Shown here: positions 1 through 7,247 of the stretch, one piece after another
Position numbering within the stretch: the first letter of the stretch is position 1
How the letters are laid out: the number at the start of each line of letters is the position of its first letter
Origin: Anaeromyxobacteraceae bacterium
GTDB lineage: Bacteria; Myxococcota; Myxococcia; Myxococcales; Anaeromyxobacteraceae
NCBI GenBank assembly: GCA_027349605.1
Contig: DAIEMM010000489.1
Span: 1-7,996, forward strand
Length of the DNA stretch: 7,996 nucleotides
Direction of reading: 5' to 3'
Translations under genes and position numbers: made by a program
The notes under the pieces: model-generated
Told to the model about the DNA's origin: nothing
The model's database searches: none
Seen by the model: the letters and a program-made list of their open reading frames with translations, nothing else

Positions 1-10
1 TCGGTGGAGA

Positions 11-30
11 ATCCTCCTGATCCGGAGGAT
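11..30 (+). promoter_or_regulatory. Hairpin enclosing the Shine-Dalgarno site of the exported-protein gene
   Basis: The arms ATCCTCC (11-17) and GGAGGAT (24-30) are perfect reverse complements separated by a 6-base loop (TGATCC). The 3' arm contains the whole GGAGG ribosome binding site (24-28), which lies 4 bases before the ATG at 33. Folded, the mRNA would hide the site from the ribosome. The pairing is seen directly; a regulatory role is inference. The 5' arm is itself an anti-Shine-Dalgarno-like sequence. Only 10 bases precede it in the window, so the promoter and the full leader cannot be judged. Confidence 0.5.
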
Positions 31-32
31 CC

Positions 33-2429
33 ATGTCCCTGGTTGCCCTGCGCGCCCGCGTCGCGTCACTCGCCGTCCTCGTCCTCTCCTCCACCGCCTC
101 CGCACAGGCTCCCGGGCCGATGCCCCCCGCGTCGGCCGTGACCCCCGACCCATGGCCGAAGACGCTCGACCTGGGCGGCACGACCACCACGATCTTCCAG
201 CCGCAGCTCGACTCCTGGGACGGCCACGTCGTCCGGGCTCACGCAGCCGTCTCGATCCTGCCCGACGGGACCCGGGACGCGACCTTCGGGGTCGTGGAGC
301 TCGAGGCCGTGACCCTGGTGGACCGCACCGCCCGATCGGTCGCCTTCCAGGACATCCGGATCGTGAAGTCCACCTTCCCCAGCGCTCCGGGCGACGCGGC
401 CCATTACGGTGCGGCGCTCCAGCAGGCCATGACCGGAGGTCCCTCGACGATGTCCCTCGACCGGCTCGAGGAGTCGCTCGCGGTCATCGGGGCGGAGCGG
501 AAGGCAGCGACGGTTCCGGTGAGGAACGACCCGCCGGCGTTCGCGTTCAGCCAGGTACCGGCCATGCTGGTGCTCGTCGACGGCAACCCGGTCTTCGGCC
601 AGCCCCCGGGGAGCCAGCTGCGGCGCGTCCTCAACACCCGCGCCCTGATCCTGCAGGACGCCGAGGCCGTGAACTACGTGCACGTCTGGGACGGCTGGAT
701 GCAGGCGCGCTCGCTGGCGGGTCCGTGGACGGTGTCCAGGAAGGGACCCCGGGGAGGCGACGATCTGGCGAGGCAACTCGCCGCGAGGAAGGTGGTGGAC
801 CTCCTCGAGGGCGTGCCCGACGACACCACCAGGAAGATGCCCACCCTGGAGAAGGACCCCCCTTCACTGCTGGTGGCCACCCGGCCGACCGAGCTGGTGG
901 TCTTCGAGGGCGCGCCGGACTGGTTGCCGATCGAGGGCACCAACCTGCTCTACGTCGCCAACACCAGCGGGAACGTCTTCCTCGACGTCCGGGACCAGGT
1001 CACCTACGTGCTCGTTTCCGGCCGCTGGTTCTCGGCGCCCGACCTGAACGGACCGTGGACCTACGTCCCCGGCAGGTCGCTTCCTCCGGACTTCGCCCAG
1101 GTCCCGGACGGGAGCCCCAAGGAGAACATGAAGGCGTCCGTTCCCGGCACGCCCCAGGCGGCGGCTGCCGTGATCGCGGCCGGCGTTCCCCAGCAGGCCA
1201 CCGTGGACCGGACCAAGGCCTCCTTCACGGCGACGATCTCCGGGCCTCCGCAGCTCCGGCCCATTCCCGGCACGCCGCTCCAGTACGTCTTCAACTCGCC
1301 CGACCCCATCCTCATGGTCTCCCCGACCGAGTGGTACTCGCTCTACCTGGGGATCTGGTTCGTCTCGCAGTCGACGGACGGGCCGTGGCTCTCGGCCTCG
1401 GCCATCCCGGCGGTCGTCTACTCCATCCCCCCCAGCTCGCCGCTCCACTGGGTGACCTACGTGAAGATCTACGCCGCCACGCCCCAGACCGTCACCGTGG
1501 GATACACGCCGGGCTACCTGGGCGAGGTGATCACCCCCGACGGCGTGGTGGTCTACGGGACGGGCTACGTCTACCCGGCCTACGTGGGAGCGGCAGTCTG
1601 GTACCCGCCCCCGGTGACCTACGGGTACGGGGTGGCCATGGCCTGGACGCCCTGGACCGGCTGGGCCATGGGGTTCGGCTTCGGCCTCGCCATGGGGGCT
1701 GCCCTGTGGGGTCCGGCGCCCTGCTGGGGCGCGGCCTGGGGCTGGCACGGCGGGGCCGCCTGGGGCCCCGGCGGCTGGGCCGCCACGTCCGGGAACGTCT
1801 ACCACCAGTGGGGAAGCACCGGCGCCGTCACCCGCACCTCGGGTGGATTCAACGCCTGGAGCGGGAACGCCTGGTCGAACCAGGTGGCCCATTCCTACAA
1901 CTCCACCACCGGTCGAATCAGCGCTGGGCAGCGCGGCACCGTCCAGAACGTCTACACGGGGAACTACGCCCACGGCGCGGCCGGCTCGACCTACGACCCC
2001 AGGACCGGGACGAGCGCCTCCGGAGCCAGGGTCACCGTGGGGAACGCCGCCACCGGCAAGTCGGAGACGTTCAGCGCCGGCAAGGTCACCGGGCCGGGCG
2101 GGCAGAGCACCAGCGTGGCCCACGCAGGCAACGAGACCTACGCCGACCACGACGGCAACGTCTACCGGTACGACTCCCAGACCGGGAGCTTCCAGCAGCA
2201 CGACCCCGGCGGCGGCTGGAGTAACGCCAGCGCGGACAGGAGCCAGTCGCTGGCCTCCGAGCGGCAGGCCCGCACCGCGGGTGACCAGCGATCGGCGGGA
2301 TCGAGCTGGTCCCACGACGACTCGGGCAGCGGTTGGGACCGCGGAGGTGGTGGCGGCGGAGGCTGGGACCGGGGAGGCGGTGGCGGCCGGTGGGGGGGTG
2401 GCGGGTTCCGTGGCGGTGGACGCCGCTGA
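33..2429 (+). CDS. Exported GPW-repeat, Gly/aromatic-rich envelope protein
   Basis: This is a 798-residue exported protein of unknown function. The ATG follows GGAGG by 4 bases. Residues 1-24 form a signal peptide (Arg near the N-terminus, a hydrophobic core, and a cleavage site near TASA|QA), so it should reach the periplasm or cell surface. Residues 45-160 form an N-terminal domain. Three related modules follow (about 171-236, 279-346 and 403-458). Each pairs a strand-rich stretch with a W-x(9-12)-GPW ending: WMQARSLAGPW, WFSAPDLNGPW and WFVSQSTDGPW. Residues 485-600 are rich in Tyr, Trp and Gly and include the GYTPGYLG and VVVYGTGYVYPAYVG segments. Residues 590-730 form a repeat-like Thr/Ser/Gly domain containing ADHDGNVYRYD. 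The tail from 765 on is Gly/Trp/Arg-rich. There is a single Cys (564). The pattern matches bacterial proteins often annotated 'carbohydrate-binding family V/XII', a label that rests on weak similarity. No catalytic motif is apparent. The gene stands alone, 79 bases before the next one. Confidence 0.85.
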   Translation: MSLVALRARVASLAVLVLSSTASAQAPGPMPPASAVTPDPWPKTLDLGGTTTTIFQPQLDSWDGHVVRAHAAVSILPDGTRDATFGVVELEAVTLVDRTARSVAFQDIRIVKSTFPSAPGDAAHYGAALQQAMTGGPSTMSLDRLEESLAVIGAERKAATVPVRNDPPAFAFSQVPAMLVLVDGNPVFGQPPGSQLRRVLNTRALILQDAEAVNYVHVWDGWMQARSLAGPWTVSRKGPRGGDDLARQLAARKVVDLLEGVPDDTTRKMPTLEKDPPSLLVATRPTELVVFEGAPDWLPIEGTNLLYVANTSGNVFLDVRDQVTYVLVSGRWFSAPDLNGPWTYVPGRSLPPDFAQVPDGSPKENMKASVPGTPQAAAAVIAAGVPQQATVDRTKASFTATISGPPQLRPIPGTPLQYVFNSPDPILMVSPTEWYSLYLGIWFVSQSTDGPWLSASAIPAVVYSIPPSSPLHWVTYVKIYAATPQTVTVGYTPGYLGEVITPDGVVVYGTGYVYPAYVGAAVWYPPPVTYGYGVAMAWTPWTGWAMGFGFGLAMGAALWGPAPCWGAAWGWHGGAAWGPGGWAATSGNVYHQWGSTGAVTRTSGGFNAWSGNAWSNQVAHSYNSTTGRISAGQRGTVQNVYTGNYAHGAAGSTYDPRTGTSASGARVTVGNAATGKSETFSAGKVTGPGGQSTSVAHAGNETYADHDGNVYRYDSQTGSFQQHDPGGGWSNASADRSQSLASERQARTAGDQRSAGSSWSHDDSGSGWDRGGGGGGGWDRGGGGGRWGGGGFRGGGRR
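543..1406 (+). repeat. Three divergent protein-level GPW modules within the exported protein
   Basis: Three modules lie at about 543-740, 867-1070 and 1239-1406 (residues 171-236, 279-346 and 403-458). Modules 2 and 3 share a PI-x-GT-x-L-x-YV core (LPIEGTNLLYV and RPIPGTPLQYV), then a hydrophobic strand carrying a tyrosine (YVLVSGRWF and YSLYLGIWF), then the GPW ending. Module 1 keeps the second half (VHVWDGWM, then AGPWTV) and a looser first half that contains LVDGNPVFGQPPG. The similarity is visible only in protein, not in DNA, so the duplication is old. The modules probably form a repeated small beta fold; that structure is inference. Confidence 0.6.
2331..2390 (+). repeat. Two 30-bp tandem units encoding GWDR-polyglycine
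   Basis: Units 2331-2360 and 2361-2390 are identical at 25 of 30 bases and in the same frame. They encode GWDRGGGGGG and GWDRGGGGGR (residues 767-776 and 777-786 of the exported protein). The gene ends in further Gly/Arg/Trp-rich sequence. Such GC-rich tandem units readily gain or lose copies by replication slippage, so tail length may vary between strains. Similar Gly-rich tails are common at the C-termini of exported proteins of this style. Confidence 0.75.
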
Positions 2430-2455
2430 TGCCCGTCTCCGCCCGGCTTCCATCC

Positions 2456-2484
2456 TGGGCGGCGTCGCCGGAAGGCCGTAGAAT
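2456..2484 (+). promoter_or_regulatory. Possible sigma-70-type promoter for the small membrane-protein gene
   Basis: TAGAAT (2479-2484) matches five of six bases of the -10 consensus and stands out in this GC-rich gap. A weak -35 candidate, TGGGCG (2456-2461, three of six matches), lies 17 bases upstream. Initiation near 2491 would leave a leader of about 18 bases before the ATG at 2509. The -10 match is good and the -35 is poor, so an activator or another sigma factor could be involved. No intrinsic terminator for the preceding gene is recognisable in the 2430-2508 gap. Confidence 0.3.
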
Positions 2485-2508
2485 CCCGCAGGGGGGAAAA
2501 CCGGATCC

Positions 2509-3012
2509 ATGACCACTTCCAGCGCCCAGGCGGCCGTCCGCCAGGCCATCGACGACTACTTCTCCGGGGAGCGGCGTGACGCCCTCGTGTTCACGCTCCT
2601 CGGGGCGGCCAACCTGGGCGCCGCCGCGACGGTGATGCTCGCCCTGCCCGGCCAGCGCCTCCTCGCCCTGGCGCTCGCCACGATCGGGATCCTGGAGATC
2701 GTTCCCGGGTTCTGGGCCGTCCGGCGACAGGCCGCCCGTCACGCCGAGGCGCTGGCCCAGCAGCAGCGCGATCCGGAGGGCTGGCGTGCCGGCGAGTCCG
2801 CACGCCTGGGAAGGGTCCTCGACGCGCGGAGGAGGCTGCGCATCGCCGACGCCGTCTTCGTCCTGGCCTTCGTCGTGGTGGTGGTCCTCTCGCCCCCCGG
2901 GGAGCGGCTCACCTGGCTGGCGGTGCCGGGACAGATGGCCCTCCTCCCGCTCCTCAACATCGCGATGGCACGGCGCACCCGCCGCTTCGCGGTCGCGCTC
3001 GCCCCCCGCTGA
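2509..3012 (+). CDS. Small four-helix inner-membrane protein of unknown function
   Basis: This 167-residue protein belongs to no family I recognise. Its first 20 residues are a polar, helix-prone head. Two hydrophobic segments follow, at about 26-46 and 50-70, then a basic and acidic linker at 71-110 (containing RDPEGWRAGESARLGRV). Two more hydrophobic segments lie at about 111-128 (a run of five Val) and 133-154, and the tail is Arg-rich (ARRTRRF). By the positive-inside rule the Arg-rich linker and both termini should face the cytoplasm, which fits four membrane helices arranged as two hairpins. No signal peptide or catalytic motif is apparent. The ribosome binding site is weak: a G run at 2491-2496 ends 12 bases before the ATG. 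The stop codon is 21 bases before the efflux adaptor gene, so the two may share a transcript, but no functional link to efflux can be read from the sequence. Confidence 0.8.
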   Translation: MTTSSAQAAVRQAIDDYFSGERRDALVFTLLGAANLGAAATVMLALPGQRLLALALATIGILEIVPGFWAVRRQAARHAEALAQQQRDPEGWRAGESARLGRVLDARRRLRIADAVFVLAFVVVVVLSPPGERLTWLAVPGQMALLPLLNIAMARRTRRFAVALAPR

Positions 3013-3033
3013 CGAGCCGGAACGTCCCGGGCC

Positions 3034-4122
3034 ATGAATCGCGCCACCGCCACCGCCGCGCTCGCCCTCCTCGCGCTCGCCTGCGGCCGCAAGGGGCCCG
3101 CGGCGCCACCGCGCCCGGCGGAGACCTCCACCACGACGGTTCGGTTCCTGGTCCCGGAGAAGGTCCGCTTCGCGCCGCGGGTCGAGGCCACCGGCGTGCT
3201 CAAGGCCCGGGAGGCGTCGCAGCTCGCCTTCCCCATCGCGGGCACCCTCCGCTCGGTCCCGGTCCGGCGTGGCCAGCTGGTGGCCGACGGTGAGCCGCTG
3301 GCCATCCTGGACGCCGACGTGATCCGGGCCGCGGTGGCCCAGTCCGAGGCCAGCCTGGCCGCCTCCCGCGCCCAGGCCCGCCTCTCCGAGGACGCCTTCG
3401 AGCGCTCCCAGCGTCTTCGCGCCCAGGAGTCGATCTCCGAATCGCAGTTCGTCCAGGCGGAGGGGCAGCGGGACCTGGCGCAGGCCCAGGTGCGGGCCTC
3501 CGAGGCCGCCCTCCGGCAGGCACAGGTGAACCTCGAGAAGCACACCCTCAGGGCCCCCTTCGCCGGGGTGGTGACGAAGGTCCCCGACGGCACCGGCATC
3601 GCCGTCGCCGCGGGCCAGGTGATCGTGGCCCTCGAGGCCAACCGCCTGCTGGTGCTCGACACGACCCTCACCCAGGACGAGGCCGCGCCGCTCCGGGTGG
3701 GGCAGCCGGTGGAGGTGGTGGTCGCCGAGACGGGTGCGCGCGCCTCCGGTGCGGTCATCCGCCTGGTGCTCCCGTCGGTCGACCCCGGGACCGGACGCGT
3801 CCCGGTGGAGGTCGCCGTCCCCAACGCCGACGGGCGCCTGCTCCCGCACGCCTTCGCCCGGGCGACCTTCCCCGGCGGCACCGAGCAGGACGCCTGGAAG
3901 GTACCCGTGGCCGCGCTCGTCCAGCGGGACGGGGCGGTGGCGGTCTGGGTTGCCGGTCCCGACGGGCGCGCCCGTCCGCTCCCGGTGAAGCTGCTCGAGC
4001 AGTCGGGAGCCGACGCGCTGGTGACCCCTGGCGCCGGCGGCTGGCCCGCGGACGTCCGGGTGGTGGCCGCGCCCCCGCTGGGCATCGCCGAGGGCACGCC
4101 CGTCGCCGAAAGCCGCCCGTGA
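3034..4122 (+). CDS. RND efflux periplasmic adaptor (membrane fusion protein), lipoprotein
   Basis: This 362-residue AcrA/MexA-type adaptor would bridge the RND pump encoded next to it and an outer-membrane channel. The N-terminus is a lipoprotein signal ending in LALAC with Cys17 as the lipid-anchored residue. Gly18 follows, so there is no Asp that would hold it in the inner membrane by the E. coli rule. The first half of the lipoyl-like domain is at about 50-92 (AFPIAGTLRSVPVRRGQLV). An Ala/Gln-rich alpha-helical hairpin spans about 95-168. The second lipoyl half begins at the family motif LRAPFAGVV (172-180). A beta-barrel domain covers about 205-285 (RVGQPVEVVV, then LPSVDPGTGRVPVEV), and a membrane-proximal domain runs from 289 to the end (VPVAALVQRDG). 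The length is typical. The stop overlaps the pump start by four bases, which supports co-expression. The ribosome binding site is poor. Substrates cannot be inferred. Confidence 0.93.
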   Translation: MNRATATAALALLALACGRKGPAAPPRPAETSTTTVRFLVPEKVRFAPRVEATGVLKAREASQLAFPIAGTLRSVPVRRGQLVADGEPLAILDADVIRAAVAQSEASLAASRAQARLSEDAFERSQRLRAQESISESQFVQAEGQRDLAQAQVRASEAALRQAQVNLEKHTLRAPFAGVVTKVPDGTGIAVAAGQVIVALEANRLLVLDTTLTQDEAAPLRVGQPVEVVVAETGARASGAVIRLVLPSVDPGTGRVPVEVAVPNADGRLLPHAFARATFPGGTEQDAWKVPVAALVQRDGAVAVWVAGPDGRARPLPVKLLEQSGADALVTPGAGGWPADVRVVAAPPLGIAEGTPVAESRP

Positions 4123-7100
4123 GCATCTCCGACGTCGCCATCCGGCGACCGGTCTTCACGGCGATGCTGTCGGTCGCCCTGATCGTGCTGGGATTCCTCG
4201 GCCTCGGCCGGCTGGGAACCGACCTCTACCCCGACGTCACGTTCCCCTTCGTGACCGTGACCACGGCCTACCCGGGCGCGTCCCCGCAGGACATCGAGGA
4301 GTCGGTGACCCGCCCGGTGGAGGACGCGGTGGCGAGCATCTCGGGGGTGGACCGGGTCTTCTCCTGGTCGCGGGAGGACGTCTCGCTCGTCTTCGTGCGC
4401 TTCAAGCTCTCGGTGCCCCTGGCGGAGGGGGTCCAGAACGTCCGCGACAAGGTCGGCATCGCGGTCGGGCAGCTCCCGGTCGGCGCCAAGGCCCCGATCA
4501 TCTCCCAGTTCGACGTGGGGGCCCAGCCGGTGCTGGTCTTCTCGGCCGCGGCCGGCAGCGACCCCATCGCCCTGCGGCAGCTGCTCGACGACCAGGTGCG
4601 GCCCCGCATGGAGCAGATCGACGGCGTGGCCGCCGTGCGGGTCCTGGGCGGCGCCGAGCCGGAGATCGCGGTGGACCTCTTCCCCGAGCGGCTCCGCCAG
4701 CTGGGGCTCGGCCCCGACTCGATCTTCCAGAGGATCAAGTCCGAGCACCTCGACCTCCCGGGCGGCCGGTACCCCTCGGGCGATCGGGAGGTCGGCGTCC
4801 GCGTGGTCGGCGAGTTCACCACCGCCGACGACCTGCGGGGGATGGTGGTCGCCACCGGCCCCGACGGAAGCCAGGTGCGGCTCGGCGACGTGGCGCTGGT
4901 GCGCAAGGGGATGAAGGAGCCGCGCACCCTGGTGCGGACGAACGGCGTCGAGGCGGTGGCCCTGGAAGTGGTGAAGCAGGCCGGAGCCAACTCGGCCGCG
5001 GTGGCCAACGCCACGAAGAAGCTGCTCCCCGAGCTGGAGAGGCAGTTCGGCTTCCGCTCCCAGGTGCTCATCGACCAGGCCCTGACGATCGAGGCCAACG
5101 CCCACGAGGTCTGGATCGCCATCTTCTTCGGCGGCGCCATGGCGGTGCTCATCATCCTGCTCTTCCTCCTCGACCTGCGCGGCACCTTCATCTCGGCGCT
5201 GGCGCTGCCCACGTCGGTCGTCGGCACCCTCTTCTTCATGTACCTGCTGGGCTTCTCCCTGAACCAGCTCACCCTCCTCGGCCTCTCGCTCGCCATCGGC
5301 CTGCTCATCGACGACGCGGTGGTGGTCCGGGAGAGCATCACCCGCCGTCTCGAGCTGGGCGATCCGCCCGCCGTGGCGGCCAGCGAGGGGACCCGCGAGA
5401 TCGCGCCCGCGGTGATGGCCACCACCTTCACGCTGATCGCCGTCTTCGTTCCGGTGGCCTTCATGAAGGGCATCACCGGCCAGTTCTTCCGGCAGTTCGG
5501 TCTCACCATCTCGGTGGCGGTGCTCATCAGCCTCTTCGTGGCCTTCACCATCGACCCCATGCTCTCGGCGCGCCTGGCCCGGCCCCGCGTTCCCGGCGAG
5601 GCCCGGCACGAGGGGAGCCTGGCGGCCCGGCTTCGCCGGTTCTTCGAGTCGAACGACCGCGCCTACGAGCGCTCCCTCGACTGGGTGCTTCGCCACAGCT
5701 GGCTCACGGTGGGCGCCGCCACCCTCATCTTCGTGGCCAGCCTGGGAGTGGGCTCCCGGCTGGGTTCCGAGTTCGTCCCGGCCGAGGATCGCAACCAGCT
5801 GGTCGTGAACCTGGAATTCCCTCCCGGGACGAGCCTGGCCACCACCTCCGCCCTGTCGGGCCGGCTCGAGCGGGACGTACAGGCCGTCCCCGGCGTGGTG
5901 GCGGTCTACGCGACCCTCGGTCCGCAGGAGGACGTGCGCCTGGCGCGCTGGCGCGTCAACCTCACCGACAAGTCGCTGCGGCGGGAGACGGCCGAGCAGA
6001 TGAAGCGGCGCGTGCGCGCCATCCTGGCCACGGAGCCCGCGCTCGTCACCTCGGCGGTCTCCGATCCGCCGACCATCGAGGGACTGGGCGACTTCCCGCC
6101 CATCCTCATGCGGGTGGTGGGGCGCGACTTCTCCGTCCTGCGGTCCGAGGCGAAGTTCCTCGTGGACACCATGCGCGCGATGCCGGCCCTCACCGACGTG
6201 CAATTGAATGACAGCCCGGGGAAGCCCGAGCTCCAGATCTCGGTGGACCGGCAGGAGGCGGCGCGGGACGGGGTGACGGCCGGCGCCGTGGCCCTCCAGG
6301 TGCGCCTGGCCACCCAGGGGGAGGTGGCGGGGAAGGTCCGGGAGGGACGACGCGAGGCCGAGATCCGGGTGCGCCTGGCCGGGGAGGACCGCGAGTCGGC
6401 GCGGGCGCTCACCCGGATGTGGGTGCAGACGCCGCGCGGCCCCCTGTCGCTCTCCCAGATCGCGACGCTCCGCCAGGCCGACGGTCCCTCCACCATCGAG
6501 CACGAGATGCGCGAGCGGCAGATCTCGGTCTGGGCGCAGGTCGCTCCCGGCCACGACCTCGGGTCGGCCACCCAGGAGCTCCGCTCCCGCCTCGCGGCCC
6601 GCAAGCTCCCGGCCGGCTACTTCTACGTCTGGGACGGCATGCAGAAGGAGCAGCAGGACACCCAGGCCAACATGGGCTTCGCCCTGCTCGTGGCCGTTCT
6701 CTTCATCTTCATGGTGCTGGCCAGCCAGTTCGAGTCGCTCGTCCACCCCTTCACCATCATGCTGGCCCTCCCCCTCGCCTTCGTCGGCGCCTTCCTCGGG
6801 CTCGCGGCGACGGGCGGCGCCATCAACATGGGCTCGCTCATCGGCTTCATCCTGCTGATGGGGCTCGTCACCAAGAACGCCATCCTGCTCGTCGACGGGG
6901 CGCTCCAGCACATGCGGGACGACGGGGACGACGCGGCGGTCGCCATCCGGAAGGCGGGCCCGCGCCGCCTCCGGCCCATCCTCATGACCTCCGCGGCCAT
7001 GGTGCTGGGCATGTTGCCCACCGCGCTGGGCAGGGGAATGGGCAGCGAGTTCCGTTCCCCCATGGCCGTCGCGGTCATCGGCGGGGTCATCACCTCCACC

Positions 7101-7202
7101 ATGCTCACGCTCTGGGTGGGCCCGGGGGTCTTCGTCGGGGTGGAGCGGCTCCGGGTCCGGCTCCGCCGGGGGAATCGACGCGCGGCCGGGAACTTGCGTT
7201 GA
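4119..7202 (+). CDS. RND efflux pump inner-membrane transporter, HAE1/AcrB type
   Basis: This is a full-length 1027-residue proton-driven RND transporter that would export hydrophobic or amphiphilic compounds from the periplasm and inner membrane. The start is typical: MSISDVAIRRPVFT, first helix about 12-30, then DLYPDV and YPGASPQDIEESVTRPVE. Two large periplasmic loops (about 32-330 and 550-845) surround two bundles of membrane helices. The proton-relay residues are present: Asp398-Asp399 in LLIDDAVVV (helix 4), Lys919 in GLVTKNAILLVD (helix 10), and an Arg952 likely equivalent to AcrB Arg971 in LRPILMTS (helix 11). Helix 12 is followed by a short Arg-rich tail. The GTG start at 4119 overlaps the adaptor's TGA as GTGA, a classic coupling arrangement, and it gives the family's normal N-terminus. 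No outer-membrane channel gene or regulator is in the window. Assignment to HAE1 rather than to a heavy-metal RND rests on overall motif style; the drug range is unknown. Confidence 0.95.
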   Translation: MSISDVAIRRPVFTAMLSVALIVLGFLGLGRLGTDLYPDVTFPFVTVTTAYPGASPQDIEESVTRPVEDAVASISGVDRVFSWSREDVSLVFVRFKLSVPLAEGVQNVRDKVGIAVGQLPVGAKAPIISQFDVGAQPVLVFSAAAGSDPIALRQLLDDQVRPRMEQIDGVAAVRVLGGAEPEIAVDLFPERLRQLGLGPDSIFQRIKSEHLDLPGGRYPSGDREVGVRVVGEFTTADDLRGMVVATGPDGSQVRLGDVALVRKGMKEPRTLVRTNGVEAVALEVVKQAGANSAAVANATKKLLPELERQFGFRSQVLIDQALTIEANAHEVWIAIFFGGAMAVLIILLFLLDLRGTFISALALPTSVVGTLFFMYLLGFSLNQLTLLGLSLAIGLLIDDAVVVRESITRRLELGDPPAVAASEGTREIAPAVMATTFTLIAVFVPVAFMKGITGQFFRQFGLTISVAVLISLFVAFTIDPMLSARLARPRVPGEARHEGSLAARLRRFFESNDRAYERSLDWVLRHSWLTVGAATLIFVASLGVGSRLGSEFVPAEDRNQLVVNLEFPPGTSLATTSALSGRLERDVQAVPGVVAVYATLGPQEDVRLARWRVNLTDKSLRRETAEQMKRRVRAILATEPALVTSAVSDPPTIEGLGDFPPILMRVVGRDFSVLRSEAKFLVDTMRAMPALTDVQLNDSPGKPELQISVDRQEAARDGVTAGAVALQVRLATQGEVAGKVREGRREAEIRVRLAGEDRESARALTRMWVQTPRGPLSLSQIATLRQADGPSTIEHEMRERQISVWAQVAPGHDLGSATQELRSRLAARKLPAGYFYVWDGMQKEQQDTQANMGFALLVAVLFIFMVLASQFESLVHPFTIMLALPLAFVGAFLGLAATGGAINMGSLIGFILLMGLVTKNAILLVDGALQHMRDDGDDAAVAIRKAGPRRLRPILMTSAAMVLGMLPTALGRGMGSEFRSPMAVAVIGGVITSTMLTLWVGPGVFVGVERLRVRLRRGNRRAAGNLR

Positions 7203-7228
7203 CACGCGCAGCGTCGGAGCGTTAGACG
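7199..7228 (+). promoter_or_regulatory. Candidate sigma-70-type promoter overlapping the pump stop codon
   Basis: A perfect TTGACA (7199-7204) overlaps the pump gene's TGA (7200-7202). A weak -10 candidate, TAGACG (7223-7228, three of six matches), follows at an 18-base spacing. Initiation near 7235 would leave a leader of about 24 bases before the ATG at 7259, so this could start a new unit independent of the efflux operon. The -35 is exact; the -10 is not convincing by itself. No intrinsic terminator is visible between the two genes, so read-through from the pump operon remains possible. Confidence 0.4.
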
Positions 7229-7247
7229 GCGCGAGTCCCACGCGCGC

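Noticed and set aside
27..32. GGATCC read as a BamHI cloning junction or vector trace
   Set aside because: Flanking sequence on both sides has the same composition and codon style, no vector sequence is recognisable, and the second copy at 2503-2508 is likewise in native context.
152..2224. A 690-codon plus-strand frame inside the exported-protein gene, out of frame with it
   Set aside because: The translation is Arg/Gly/Ala/Pro-rich without domains, as expected of a shifted reading of GC-rich coding DNA. The other frame has a signal peptide and conserved modules.
2441..2478. Possible intrinsic terminator after the exported-protein gene (GGCTTCC and GGAAGGCC arms, plus a small GGCG/CGCC stem)
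   Set aside because: The arms match imperfectly, the small stem is only 4 bp, and no T run follows. It does not meet the pattern of a Rho-independent terminator.
864..2549. A 561-codon minus-strand frame opposite the exported-protein gene
   Set aside because: Low-complexity Gly/Val/Arg/Pro composition, no motif and no ribosome binding logic. It is a shadow of the plus-strand gene, which has a signal peptide and recognisable repeats.
2739..7241. A 1500-codon open frame on the minus strand spanning four plus-strand genes and the gaps between them
   Set aside because: In GC-rich DNA with G/C third positions the opposite strand lacks stop codons by default. Its translation is an unstructured mix of Arg, Gly, His, Asp and Glu with no recognisable domain, and it runs across gene borders. 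The plus-strand genes have clear family motifs.
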